The notes: generated by a model from the letters alone, not told the origin. 32,789 nucleotides of DNA from Bacteroidota bacterium (GCA_012729475.1 JAAYDB010000150.1:1-32789), one strand, 5' to 3'; shown: positions 1-9,132, counted from the stretch's first letter. Numbers and translations: made by a program.

Positions 1-522
1 GCATTTCTGATTCATGCCTATGTTGATAAAGCTTTTCCTATAGCTTCGGGACAAACTATATCACAGCCTTATACTGTTGCTATGCAGACTTCTTTACTGG
101 AGGTCAGAAAGAGAAGCAAAATTCTTGAGATAGGAACAGGCTCGGGTTATCAGGCTGCTGTGTTGCTTGAGATGGGAGCCAGGGTATATACCATCGAACG
201 TTTCCGGGAACTTTACCTGAAAGCACAATCTACTCTTACTTCCCTCGGCTATTCTGCAGATTTCTTCTACGGTGACGGATATGAGGGGAAACCCCAGTAT
301 GGTCCTTATGATGGTATCATTTTAACTGCTGCAACGGAAAAAATACCGGAGACATTACTTAAGCAACTTAAGACAGGAGGACGTCTGGTAGCACCTGTGG
401 GATCAAACGATTCCCAGGTGATGACCCTTGTAACAAAAAAAGGAGAAGATAATTATGAATACTCAACTCACGGATTGTTTGTCTTTGTTCCCATGCTGAA
501 AGGAACAGTTAACGGAAAATAA
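1..522 (+). CDS. pcm: Protein-L-isoaspartate O-methyltransferase, 5' end cut off by window
   Basis: This enzyme uses S-adenosylmethionine (SAM) to methylate L-isoaspartyl residues in aged proteins so they can be repaired. The reading frame is open from the first base and encodes 173 residues here. An internal ATG at base 82 could be mistaken for a start, but the upstream codons encode family-typical sequence (AYVDKAFPIASGQTISQPY), so the true start lies left of the window. The SAM-binding glycine motif EIGTGSGYQ is at about residues 43-51 of the visible part. The family signature DGIILTAA and the C-terminal GGRLVAPVG are also present. The stop lies 6 bases before the next ATG, so this gene probably shares a transcript with the metallo-hydrolase that follows. 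The family assignment is firm; the missing N-terminus cannot be judged. Confidence 0.93.
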   Translation, partial: AFLIHAYVDKAFPIASGQTISQPYTVAMQTSLLEVRKRSKILEIGTGSGYQAAVLLEMGARVYTIERFRELYLKAQSTLTSLGYSADFFYGDGYEGKPQYGPYDGIILTAATEKIPETLLKQLKTGGRLVAPVGSNDSQVMTLVTKKGEDNYEYSTHGLFVFVPMLKGTVNGK

Positions 523-528
523 ATTGTT

Positions 529-1197
529 ATGAAAGTCTTTACAATGGTTTTCTCTCCCATAGAAGTAAATACCTATATTGTTGCTGATCCTTCAGGAAAA
601 TGTATTGTTATTGATTGCGGCTGTTATACAGAGGAGGAATTTGAAAAACTGACATCTTTTATTAAATCAGAAAATCTTAAACCGGTTCTATTACTTAATA
701 CACACTGTCATCTTGATCATATCTTTGGTAATGGAAGGTTTTTCAGTGAATATGGTCTGGGTACTCTCTGTCATAAGGAAGAGGAGAAAAACAGAAAGAA
801 TGCGGTCATGTTTGCCGGATTTTTCGGATTGCAAATGGATGAACCGCCAGAACCGGCAGGTCTGATTGAGGATAATCAGACCATAGTGTCAGAAATATTA
901 AATTTCAAGGCATTGCATGTGCCGGGGCATTCTCCGGGAAGTCTTGCCTTTTACTGTGAAAAGGGAAATATGGTTTTTACCGGAGATGCTCTTTTTGCCG
1001 GGACTATTGGCAGGACTGATTTGCCAGGGGGAGATTATAATACTCTTGTCAATAGTATTAAGAACAAACTATTTACTCTTCCTCCTTCCACAGTCGTTTA
1101 TCCGGGTCATGGGAAAAAGACTACAATTGGAAATGAAATCGCGACAAACCCTTTTTTAATGGATAAAAGGAAAAATAATTCCGGATCTACGATATAG
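529..1197 (+). CDS. MBL-fold metallo-hydrolase (glyoxalase II-like)
   Basis: This 222-residue protein belongs to the metallo-beta-lactamase fold. It carries the metal-binding signature H59-x-H61-x-D63-H64 (THCHLDH), H134 in HVPGHSPGS, D153 in FTGDALFAG and H194 in YPGHG, which is the complete two-metal ligand set. The short size without a separate substrate domain, and the GHSPGS and GRTDLPGGD segments, fit the glyoxalase II-like thioesterase/hydrolase subgroup common in Bacteroidota. True hydroxyacylglutathione hydrolase activity is doubtful because glutathione is rare in this phylum, so no gene symbol is given. There is no signal peptide, so it is cytoplasmic. The ATG follows the methyltransferase stop by 6 bases. 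The substrate cannot be read from the sequence. Confidence 0.85.
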   Translation: MKVFTMVFSPIEVNTYIVADPSGKCIVIDCGCYTEEEFEKLTSFIKSENLKPVLLLNTHCHLDHIFGNGRFFSEYGLGTLCHKEEEKNRKNAVMFAGFFGLQMDEPPEPAGLIEDNQTIVSEILNFKALHVPGHSPGSLAFYCEKGNMVFTGDALFAGTIGRTDLPGGDYNTLVNSIKNKLFTLPPSTVVYPGHGKKTTIGNEIATNPFLMDKRKNNSGSTI

Positions 1198-1266
1198 TGA
1201 AACATCAACATAAAAGCCTGAGCCAGATAGTCTTTTAAAGTGTTAACAGTATAAATTATTTTCAAT

Positions 1267-4158
1267 ATGACTTACGATAAGTATGAACACCGTCATAACG
1301 GATTGCGCATAGAGGATATTTCTCAAATGCTTAATGTAATTGGAGTTAGCTCATTGGATCAGCTTATCGACAGGGCTGTTCCAGAAAATATCAGACTTGA
1401 TAAACCTCCGGATCTTCGACCTGCGATGAGTGAATATGAATATCTGGAGCATATCAGGTCTCTTGGTTCAAAAAACAAAGTGCTAAGATCTTTTATAGGT
1501 CAGGGCTATTACGGTGTGGCTCCTCTTTCTGTCATAATCCGCAATGTTCTTGAAAACCCTTCCTGGTATACCTCTTATACACCTTATCAGGCTGAAATAT
1601 CCCAGGGCAGACTGGAGGCTTTACTGAATTTTCAGACAATGATAGTTGAACTTACAGGGATGCAGATAGCAAATGCTTCCCTGTTGGATGAAGCTACCGC
1701 TGCAGCAGAAGCTATGATAATGATGTTTAATTCAAGGTCGCGGACGGCTGTTAAGGAAGGTGCTGTAAAATTTTTTGTTGATAAAGATGTCTTTATCCAG
1801 ACTATTGCAGTACTGACCACCCGGGCTGAAGCACTTGGTATAGAAATGGTAATGGGAAAGTATGACAGTGTCGTTTTAGACAAGAGTTTTTTTGGGGCAT
1901 TTGTTCAATATCCTGCTGCTTCAGGAATATTAAATGATTATGAGGAATTCACTTCAAAAGCACACAGTACAGGTATGCTTGTGGCAGTAGCAGCCGATCT
2001 TATGAGCCTGGCACTGCTCAGGCCTCCTGGTGAATGGGGCGCAGATATTGTTGTGGGATCAAATCAAAGATTCGGTTTGCCAATGAGTTACGGAGGTCCT
2101 CATGCCGGTTATTTCGCAACCAAAGATGAACTTAAAAGAAGTATGCCCGGAAGAATCATAGGAGTATCCGTCGATAAACAGGGAAATACTGCGCTAAGAA
2201 TGGCACTCCAGACAAGAGAGCAACATATTAGGCGGGAAAAAGCAACTTCGAATATTTGTACGGCACAGGCTCTTCTTGCAACAATGAGCGGTATGTATGC
2301 ACAGTATCACGGACCAGAGGGTTTGAAAAAAATCTCCATGCATATCCATAAATCGGCATGTACACTCAATAATGCATTAAAGGAGATGGGATTAAGGCAA
2401 TTAAACACTTCTTTCTTTGATACTGTAAGGATAGAACTTCCGCCTATGTTGCCCGCAATAAAACTTATGTCATATGCTGAAACAAAAGGCTACAATTTCT
2501 TCTTTCCCGAAAAAAATATTGTTAGCATAAGCACTGATGAAATCACCTCTTTGCAGGATATAAATAATATCGTAAATATTTTTGCAGGAGCCGGTGGTAA
2601 GAAAACCAGGAATACGGATTCATTCCTTGATGAAACAGATATTGATAAGCGTTTTCTCAGGACTTCAGCTTTTCTTGAAAAACCTGCATTTACAAGCTAT
2701 CACAGTGAAACCGAAATGATGAGGTATATAAAAATGCTTGAAAGAAAGGATATATCCTTAACGCACAGCATGATACCTCTCGGTTCCTGTACGATGAAAC
2801 TGAATCCGGCAACAGCAATGTTTGCACTAAGCTGGCCTGAATTTGCTAATATTCATCCCTTTGTTCCTGTTTACCAGGCAGATGGTTACTATAGAATGAT
2901 GCAAGAACTTGGCGAATCATTAAAAGCAATAACAGGCTTTTCTTCTGTTTCTTTTCAGCCTAATTCGGGAGCTGCAGGTGAATATACAGGATTATTGGTA
3001 ATAAGAGAATATCACAAAAGTAATGGTAATCTACAAAGGAATGTTGTACTGATCCCCTCATCAGCTCATGGAACAAACCCTGCCAGTGCTGTGATGGCAG
3101 GGATGAATGTTGTTGTTGTCAACTGTGACGAATCGGGTAATATCAATGTTAACGATCTTAGAAAGAAAGCAGAAGAGAACAAAGATACTCTTGCTGCTTT
3201 TATGATAACTTATCCTTCGACACATGGCGTTTTTGAGGAAGAGGTTGTTGAAATGGCCAGTATCATTCATGAGAATGGAGGCATGGTTTACATGGATGGT
3301 GCCAATATGAATGCTCAGACGGGCCTTACCAGTCCGGCACGGATTGGCACTGATATATGTCATCTTAACCTGCATAAGACTTTCGCTATACCTCACGGAG
3401 GAGGAGGCCCGGGAATGGGGCCTGTACTGGCAAATTCCCAACTCGCCGACTTCATGCCAACACATCCTTTAGTCAGAACAGGAGGTACCCGTGCCATAGG
3501 ATCTGTTGCCGCAGCACCTTTCGGAAGCGCTCATATATTAACAATATCACATGCCTATGTCATGATGATGGGCAGGGAAGGACTGACCCGTGCTTCCATA
3601 TATGCAATACTGAATGCCAACTATATATCTTCTTCTTTAAAAGACCATTACAAGACTCTTTATAAAGGTAAAAAAGGATTTGTAGCTCATGAACTGATAC
3701 TCGACTGCAGAGAGTTTAAAGCTGAAGCCGGGGTTAATGAATCCGATATTGCAAAAAGACTTATGGACTATGGTTTTCATGCTCCCACCCTGTCTTTCCC
3801 TGTTCATGGTACTCTGATGGTTGAACCTACAGAATCGGAATCACTAAAAGAACTCGACAGGTTTATAGCTGCCATGAAATCGATCAGGACAGAGATAGAG
3901 GAAATAAAAGAAGGGAAAGCCGACGGGGAAGATAATGTTCTTCGTAATGCTCCTCATACCGCAAGAATGGTAACATCCGATGAATGGAACCATGCTTATG
4001 CAAGAGAGAAAGCAGCTTTCCCTGCTCCCTGGACCCTTGAGAATAAATTCTGGCCTCCCGTGGGAAGGGTTGATGACAGCTACGGCGACCGTAATCTTGT
4101 CTGTACATGCGATCCGGTGGATAGTTACCGGATGGAGAATATAAAACTGCAGATCTGA
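1267..4158 (+). CDS. gcvP: Glycine dehydrogenase (decarboxylating), P protein of the glycine cleavage system
   Basis: GcvP is the pyridoxal-phosphate (PLP) enzyme that decarboxylates glycine and passes the aminomethyl group to the lipoyl arm of GcvH. At 963 residues it is the long fused form, with the N- and C-terminal halves that are separate subunits in some bacteria. The first half has the FIGQGYYG and YTPYQAEISQGRLE motifs. The second half has THSMIPLGSCTMKLN and the PLP-binding lysine K704 within LNLHKTFAIPHGGGGPGMGP. The end is also typical (PVGRVDDSYGDRNLVC). No gcvT, gcvH or lpd gene is visible, so the rest of the system is encoded elsewhere. The gene stands alone between gaps of 69 and 117 bases. 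I found no convincing promoter or glycine-riboswitch-like structure in the 69-base leader. Confidence 0.97.
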   Translation: MTYDKYEHRHNGLRIEDISQMLNVIGVSSLDQLIDRAVPENIRLDKPPDLRPAMSEYEYLEHIRSLGSKNKVLRSFIGQGYYGVAPLSVIIRNVLENPSWYTSYTPYQAEISQGRLEALLNFQTMIVELTGMQIANASLLDEATAAAEAMIMMFNSRSRTAVKEGAVKFFVDKDVFIQTIAVLTTRAEALGIEMVMGKYDSVVLDKSFFGAFVQYPAASGILNDYEEFTSKAHSTGMLVAVAADLMSLALLRPPGEWGADIVVGSNQRFGLPMSYGGPHAGYFATKDELKRSMPGRIIGVSVDKQGNTALRMALQTREQHIRREKATSNICTAQALLATMSGMYAQYHGPEGLKKISMHIHKSACTLNNALKEMGLRQLNTSFFDTVRIELPPMLPAIKLMSYAETKGYNFFFPEKNIVSISTDEITSLQDINNIVNIFAGAGGKKTRNTDSFLDETDIDKRFLRTSAFLEKPAFTSYHSETEMMRYIKMLERKDISLTHSMIPLGSCTMKLNPATAMFALSWPEFANIHPFVPVYQADGYYRMMQELGESLKAITGFSSVSFQPNSGAAGEYTGLLVIREYHKSNGNLQRNVVLIPSSAHGTNPASAVMAGMNVVVVNCDESGNINVNDLRKKAEENKDTLAAFMITYPSTHGVFEEEVVEMASIIHENGGMVYMDGANMNAQTGLTSPARIGTDICHLNLHKTFAIPHGGGGPGMGPVLANSQLADFMPTHPLVRTGGTRAIGSVAAAPFGSAHILTISHAYVMMMGREGLTRASIYAILNANYISSSLKDHYKTLYKGKKGFVAHELILDCREFKAEAGVNESDIAKRLMDYGFHAPTLSFPVHGTLMVEPTESESLKELDRFIAAMKSIRTEIEEIKEGKADGEDNVLRNAPHTARMVTSDEWNHAYAREKAAFPAPWTLENKFWPPVGRVDDSYGDRNLVCTCDPVDSYRMENIKLQI

Positions 4159-4275
4159 CAAATAGTTATGTCTCCATTGAAACCCAAATAGTGACAATAA
4201 ATTTTTTTCTGTCGAATTAAATTGTCAATTTTATTACCTGTATTGCTGATTGTTTAATTTAAAATAAAAATATTT

Positions 4276-5313
4276 ATGCGTAATTCTTCATGGGATGATC
4301 TTATCAGGATGATTGACGGTGAAAAACTTAACTACCAGCCTTCCGGATTCATTGTCGACAGCCCCTGGATCCCCGGATGGTATGGGATCTCAACAGTTGA
4401 TTATTATGCTTCGGATGACCTGTGGCTTAAGGCTAATCTTAAAATGATCAATACATTTCCCGATGCCTGGTTTATGCCAGGATTCTGGTCGGAATATGGG
4501 ATGTGTACAGAACCTTCAGCTTTCGGGTCAAGAATGGTTTTTCTTGAACAAAGTCTCCCTCATGCAGATAAAATAATAGAATCAATAGATGAGACAGATT
4601 CTGTTCCCCAGCCTGATGTGAAGACTGACGGATTATTGCCTTTTATGATAAGCCGTCTGCGAAATAATGAACAAGCCATAAAGGATGCTGATCATCAGGT
4701 CAGATTTGCCATCGCAAGAGGTCCCCTGAATATTGCAAGTTTCCTTATGGGTACTACTGAATTTATGATGGCGCTGGCCATGGATCCCGATAATTCACAT
4801 AAACTGTTAAAGAAAATAAGTGATTTCACCTGCGACTGGCTTAGCTGGCAGAAAGAATGTTTCCCTTCAATAGACGGAGTACTGATACTTGACGATTTAA
4901 TCGGGTTCGTAGGTGAAGTTGAATTCAGTGAATTTGTAATACCGTATTTTAAAAGAATATTTTCATGTACCGGCGCAAAAGCCAGATTCCTCCATAATGA
5001 TGCCGACGGCCTGATCACTGCAGCCAATCTTAAAGAGATGGGAGTGAATATGTTCAACTTTTCATTTAATCATACTATGAAAGAGATAAGGGATCTGGCC
5101 GGCCCCGAAGTAGTTCTGGTAGGTAATGTGCCTCCACGGGATGTTGTTGCTAACGGAACGCCACAACAGGTAGAAGAGGCTGTTAAAAAAGCATTTGACG
5201 AAATACCTGACCATGATCGCATTATCTGGTCTGTGGGAGGTGGTATGGCACCAGAGGTGAAAGATGTCAATCTGAATGCTTTTATCCGGACAGTTAAAAC
5301 ATATTCAAAATAA
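4276..5313 (+). CDS. Uroporphyrinogen decarboxylase-fold protein (URO-D superfamily, not HemE)
   Basis: This 345-residue protein matches the URO-D/corrinoid-methyltransferase superfamily in overall layout, for example VLVGNVPPRDVV near residues 283-294 and a C-terminal WSVGGGMAPEV at 318-328. It lacks the HemE N-terminal MRQAGRY motif. The histidine of the HemE FNLGHG motif is replaced by glycine. At the position where MtaA-type cobamide methyltransferases have a zinc-binding H-x-C, it has H240-N-D242. It therefore probably neither makes coproporphyrinogen nor uses the standard zinc site. There is no signal peptide, so it is cytoplasmic. It is followed after 6 bases by the DUF6807 gene, and the two are almost certainly co-transcribed. 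Related uncharacterised members often sit in carbohydrate or one-carbon contexts. The specific reaction is unknown. Confidence 0.8.
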   Translation: MRNSSWDDLIRMIDGEKLNYQPSGFIVDSPWIPGWYGISTVDYYASDDLWLKANLKMINTFPDAWFMPGFWSEYGMCTEPSAFGSRMVFLEQSLPHADKIIESIDETDSVPQPDVKTDGLLPFMISRLRNNEQAIKDADHQVRFAIARGPLNIASFLMGTTEFMMALAMDPDNSHKLLKKISDFTCDWLSWQKECFPSIDGVLILDDLIGFVGEVEFSEFVIPYFKRIFSCTGAKARFLHNDADGLITAANLKEMGVNMFNFSFNHTMKEIRDLAGPEVVLVGNVPPRDVVANGTPQQVEEAVKKAFDEIPDHDRIIWSVGGGMAPEVKDVNLNAFIRTVKTYSK

Positions 5314-5319
5314 TGCCAG

Positions 5320-6579
5320 ATGAAGAAGTTATTTCTATTTGCATTTTCTCTGTTTTTTTCGGTTTCACTGATCTGCCAGAAAAAGCAGGTACTTCATTTT
5401 TATGTCGAAGCAGGAGAGTTACAGCGTATCAATACTCCTGTTTATGTTAATATGGAAGGGATAACCACCAGTGATAGCCTGTCATTCCGTTTATTTGAGA
5501 AGATAAACGGACAAATGGAAGAAAAATCATTTCAGATTGAACCAGGATATGTGTCGCAGTTATGGTTAATACTTGACGGCACTACTGAACCTGGCAGTAA
5601 GAGAGAGTTCTTTCTTTTTAGCAATGAACCTGAACCTGTAGAAAACATTATTACTTCTACATTTACAGGTGATAATATTATTCTTAAAAAAGAAAACTCC
5701 GAAATACTTCATTATCAGGCCTCAGTCCTCTATCCGCCTGAAGGAGTGGATACAGTTTTCAAAAGGAGCGGCTTTATACACCCGTTGATTTCACCTTCAG
5801 GTAATGTATTAACAAGAATATGGGCTCCGGACCATTATCACCATTTTGGGATATGGAATCCATGGACAAAAGCGAAAATTGATGATCATGTTACTGACTT
5901 CTGGAATCTTTTCAGCAAACAAGGTACCGTGAAGTTTGCAGGTATTAACTCAATAATCAATGGTCCTGTCTACGGAGGTTTTTCAATAAAGCAGGATCAT
6001 ATAGATTTCCAGGGAGCCGACCCTGAGAAGCTTGCCCTGAATGAAGTATGGGATGTACGTGCATGGAACACTGACCCGGTGCCCGGACTTGATGCATATA
6101 TAGTTGATCTGACAACCTTTTTGTCGGTAGCCGGATCATCTCCTGTTATCATGGAAGCATATCGTTATGGAGGAGGGATAGGATTCAGAGCTACAGAGGA
6201 ATGGACGAAAGATAACAGTACTGTGCTTACCTCCGAAGGAAAAACAAGGGTTAATGCAGATGGTACCAGATCAAGATGGACTGACATTAATGGCAGTTTT
6301 GAAAACAAAGGTAATTCAGGAATAGTTTTTTTCTCACACCCTGCTAACAGAGAACACCCGGAACCAATGAGAGTGTGGCCCGAAAACTCAAACGGGAGAG
6401 GAGATGTGTATTTTGAATTTACTCCTATCAGACTAAAAGAATGGCAGCTCCACCCCGGAAATCTTTACAGACTGAAATACAGAATGATGGTTTATGATGG
6501 TAAAATTGATAAAACAACTGCAGAAAGATTATGGAATGATTTTGCTTTTCCCCCTATAGTAACAATAAGTCAGGACTAA
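5320..6579 (+). CDS. Secreted DUF6807 (PmoA-like) family protein
   Basis: This 419-residue protein begins with a Sec-type signal peptide (KKLFLFAFSLFFSVSLICQ), so it should be periplasmic. The C at residue 19 is preceded by I, which is a poor lipobox, so lipidation is unlikely. The main domain, from about residue 125 to the end, contains the family hallmark W168-A-P-D-H-Y-H-H-F-G-I-W-N180, along with RSRWTDINGSF and FFSHPANREHPEPMRVWPEN. The histidine cluster could bind metal, but that is inference. Databases have labelled this family 'methane oxygenase PmoA' on weak grounds, and no such role should be assumed. It follows the URO-D-like gene by 6 bases and precedes an oxidoreductase-like lipoprotein gene by 76 bases. 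The function is unknown; a role in processing an unusual sugar or glycoside is a guess from context. Confidence 0.82.
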   Translation: MKKLFLFAFSLFFSVSLICQKKQVLHFYVEAGELQRINTPVYVNMEGITTSDSLSFRLFEKINGQMEEKSFQIEPGYVSQLWLILDGTTEPGSKREFFLFSNEPEPVENIITSTFTGDNIILKKENSEILHYQASVLYPPEGVDTVFKRSGFIHPLISPSGNVLTRIWAPDHYHHFGIWNPWTKAKIDDHVTDFWNLFSKQGTVKFAGINSIINGPVYGGFSIKQDHIDFQGADPEKLALNEVWDVRAWNTDPVPGLDAYIVDLTTFLSVAGSSPVIMEAYRYGGGIGFRATEEWTKDNSTVLTSEGKTRVNADGTRSRWTDINGSFENKGNSGIVFFSHPANREHPEPMRVWPENSNGRGDVYFEFTPIRLKEWQLHPGNLYRLKYRMMVYDGKIDKTTAERLWNDFAFPPIVTISQD

Positions 6580-6655
6580 TATGAATTTATTAATTCCTTT
6601 TGTCAAGATCTTCATGATTCCGGGAACTAATAATCACGATAAAAAAATATAAAAT

Positions 6656-8056
6656 ATGATGAGATATTACTTTGTAATTCTTGTGTCTTTTTTACTTTTT
6701 TCATGCGGATCAGGAGGATCCGGCAGACAATCTGATAAAAAATCTGAAAAAAATATGGATAATAACTACCAGGTACACCTTATCACGGTTGACCCGGGTC
6801 ATTTTCATGCCGCTCTCGTTCAAAAGACTATGTATGATCAGGTCTCTCCAACCGTGCACTTATATGCACCGGAAGGTCCGGATCATTTACAACATATTGA
6901 CCGGATTAATTCATATAATAATCGTGCAGATAATCCGACAAACTGGAATACAATAATTTATACAGGAGACGATTTCTTTGAAAAGATGCTCGAAGAAAAA
7001 GCGGGTAATGTGGTTGTTCTTTCAGGGAATAACAGGAAAAAAGCAGAATATATCAGCCGGTCGGTTAATGCAGGGCTTAATGTCTTGGCAGATAAACCGG
7101 TTATAATATCGCCGGATGATTTTCCGGCTTTGGAGGAAGCTTTTCGTGTTGCAGAGGAAAAGGGAATATTGTTGTATGATATTATGACAGAGCGCTATGA
7201 GGTTACTACCATACTCCAGAAACTATTGTCGCAGAAAGAAGAGATTTTCGGACAACTGTCAGCAGGAACAAAAGAAGACCCTGCTATTGTCAAAGAAAGT
7301 GTTCACCATTTTTCAAAAATAGTATCCGGAACTCCTTTACAGCGACCTGCCTGGTTCTTCGATGTGGAACAACAGGGAGAAGGTATGGCAGATGTGACTA
7401 CCCATCTGGTAGACCTGATTCAATGGGAATGTTTTCCCGGGCAGCTTCTTTATCCTTCTGACGTAGAAATAGCGGATGCTAAGAGATGGCCCACAATGAT
7501 TTCAAAAGAGGAATTCACCAAAGTAACCGGAATAAATGATTTTCCGGATTTTCTGCAGAAAGATGTTAAGAATGGACAATTATATGTTTATTCAAACGGT
7601 GAGATTATTTATCAGATCAAGGGAATATGGGCAAAAGTGTCGGTGACATGGAATTATGAAGCACCTCCCGGAGGTGGTGACACTCATTATTCAGTGATGC
7701 ACGGATCGAAATGTGATCTGGTTATAAGACAGGGGATGAAAGAAAACTTTGTGCCTGCATTATATGTCGAAAATATTAAAGGAGAATCGTTAAATTCATT
7801 CAGGGCTAAACTTGAGACAACCCTTGCTTCATTACCCTATAATGGTCTTGAGACTACAATGGCTGGAGAGAATGTGATTAAAATAGATATACCTCAGGAA
7901 TACAGGGTTACACACGAAGAACATTTCGGAGAAGTTACATCAGTATTTCTTGAATACATTAAAGCCGGAAAGCTGCCTGAATGGGAGATAAAAGGTATGA
8001 TAACGAAATATTATACTACTACTACTGCTCTCAGGATGGCAAGAGAAAATAATTGA
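6656..8056 (+). CDS. Exported lipoprotein related to Gfo/Idh/MocA oxidoreductases (putative oxidoreductase C-terminal domain)
   Basis: This 466-residue protein has a lipoprotein signal with lipobox LFSC and the lipidated cysteine at residue 17, followed by a Gly/Ser/Lys linker. The remainder resembles Gfo/Idh/MocA dehydrogenases. The region around GLNVLADKPVI (D146-K147-P148) matches their EKP motif, and the C-terminal half fits the family annotated as 'putative oxidoreductase C'. The usual nucleotide-binding GxGxxG near the start is replaced by TVDPGHFHAA, so cofactor binding is uncertain. A Sec-exported lipoprotein would have to fold outside the cytoplasm, where free NAD(P) is scarce. Two in-frame ATG codons, at 6656 and 6659, are both possible starts. 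It is the third member of the URO-D-like/DUF6807 set. Its stop is only 2 bases from the end of the convergent ddl gene. Confidence 0.78.
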   Translation: MMRYYFVILVSFLLFSCGSGGSGRQSDKKSEKNMDNNYQVHLITVDPGHFHAALVQKTMYDQVSPTVHLYAPEGPDHLQHIDRINSYNNRADNPTNWNTIIYTGDDFFEKMLEEKAGNVVVLSGNNRKKAEYISRSVNAGLNVLADKPVIISPDDFPALEEAFRVAEEKGILLYDIMTERYEVTTILQKLLSQKEEIFGQLSAGTKEDPAIVKESVHHFSKIVSGTPLQRPAWFFDVEQQGEGMADVTTHLVDLIQWECFPGQLLYPSDVEIADAKRWPTMISKEEFTKVTGINDFPDFLQKDVKNGQLYVYSNGEIIYQIKGIWAKVSVTWNYEAPPGGGDTHYSVMHGSKCDLVIRQGMKENFVPALYVENIKGESLNSFRAKLETTLASLPYNGLETTMAGENVIKIDIPQEYRVTHEEHFGEVTSVFLEYIKAGKLPEWEIKGMITKYYTTTTALRMARENN

Positions 8057-8058
8057 AC

Positions 8059-9030
8059 TCATTCAAACAGATCTTCCACTGCCATTGAATAAAAATTTTC
8101 AAAAGAGATGCCTGCTGCCAGCACTTGCTTTGGCAGTATACTCTCTTTTGTCATTCCGGGGACAGTATTGACCTCAAGGAATAAGGGCTGATCATCAACA
8201 ACGATAAAGTCTATTCGAAATATGCCCTTACAGTCAAGTAGTTGGCAGATTCTCTTACTTAGCTGTTGTATTGAGTCCGATAATTTATCCGGTATTACTG
8301 CCGGAGTGATTTCGTCTGAACGTCCGGGTGTGTATTTTGCCTCATAGTCGAAGAACTCATTTTTACTTTTTATTTCTGTTACAGGTAAGACAATAGTTTC
8401 TGACCGTGTCTTAAGAATTCCACACGCCACTTCTATCCCTTTCATATAGGATTCTATCATTACCTCATCACTTTCATTGAAAGCATTGGCAATAGCCGGA
8501 ATGAGTCCGGCATTTGTCTTAACTTTTGTTACCCCGAAACTGGAACCACTGTCATTGGGCTTAACAAAACATGGCATACCCAGTTGTTGTATCACAGCTG
8601 TGAGATCCGGATTCTCATTTTTCCGGATAATTATTGAATCAGCCATCGGTATGTCATAGGCTTTCAGAAAAAATTTACAGACTTGTTTATTAAAAGTAAG
8701 TGCTGAACAGAACATGTTGCAACCTGTATATGGTATTCCAAGCATATTAAAATAGCCCTGAAGCATTCCGTTTTCTCCGGGAGTACCATGAATAGCAATA
8801 AAAACAGCATCAAAACGGATACGCCTGTCGTCAATGATCAGTGAAAAATCATTCTTGTCTATTTTGTGATATCTGCCCTTATTATCTTCAAAATACCAGT
8901 CCGATCCCCGGATAATTATTAAATATACATTATAACGTAAAGACAGATATTGACATACTTCTGTGCCACTTTTTACCGACACATTATATTCAGGAGAATC
9001 TCCTCCCACAACAACAGCAACAGTTCTCAT
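8059..9030 (-). CDS. ddl: D-alanine--D-alanine ligase
   Basis: Ddl joins two D-alanines with ATP to make the dipeptide that MurF adds to the peptidoglycan stem; a murF-alr fusion lies farther right in this window. The 323-residue length is normal. Motifs run in the expected order: N-terminal VVVGGDSPEYNVSVKSG with E14, HGTPGENG at 81-88, YTGCN, the ATP-grasp segment CFVKPNDSGSSFGV with K157, and the metal-binding LEVNTVPGMT near the C-terminus. The start is the ATG at 9030, immediately before MRTVAVVVGG. It diverges from lemA across a 133-base gap. In many Bacteroidota ddl lies next to rluD-type and PASTA genes; here those lie 2.1 kb away on the same strand, beyond the lemA cassette. Confidence 0.96.
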   Translation of the reverse strand: MRTVAVVVGGDSPEYNVSVKSGTEVCQYLSLRYNVYLIIIRGSDWYFEDNKGRYHKIDKNDFSLIIDDRRIRFDAVFIAIHGTPGENGMLQGYFNMLGIPYTGCNMFCSALTFNKQVCKFFLKAYDIPMADSIIIRKNENPDLTAVIQQLGMPCFVKPNDSGSSFGVTKVKTNAGLIPAIANAFNESDEVMIESYMKGIEVACGILKTRSETIVLPVTEIKSKNEFFDYEAKYTPGRSDEITPAVIPDKLSDSIQQLSKRICQLLDCKGIFRIDFIVVDDQPLFLEVNTVPGMTKESILPKQVLAAGISFENFYSMAVEDLFE

Positions 9031-9132
9031 ATAAGATTTGTGATATTCTTATTAAATTTATGCGGATATAATATGTAAATACAGAACTAAAATATACAAT
9101 TTACAAAAGAATATAATTTAACGGATATTAAT

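Noticed and set aside
82-522. Methyltransferase starting at the ATG at base 82
   Set aside because: The frame is open back to base 1 and the upstream residues are conserved in the family, so this is an internal methionine of a truncated gene.
4276-5313. hemE (uroporphyrinogen decarboxylase of haem synthesis)
   Set aside because: The MRQAGRY and FNLGHG motifs required of HemE are absent and no other hem genes are near.
5320-6579. Methane or particulate monooxygenase subunit, as the PmoA family label suggests
   Set aside because: The protein is a secreted DUF6807 member with no membrane-spanning copper-oxygenase architecture and no pmoB/pmoC neighbours.
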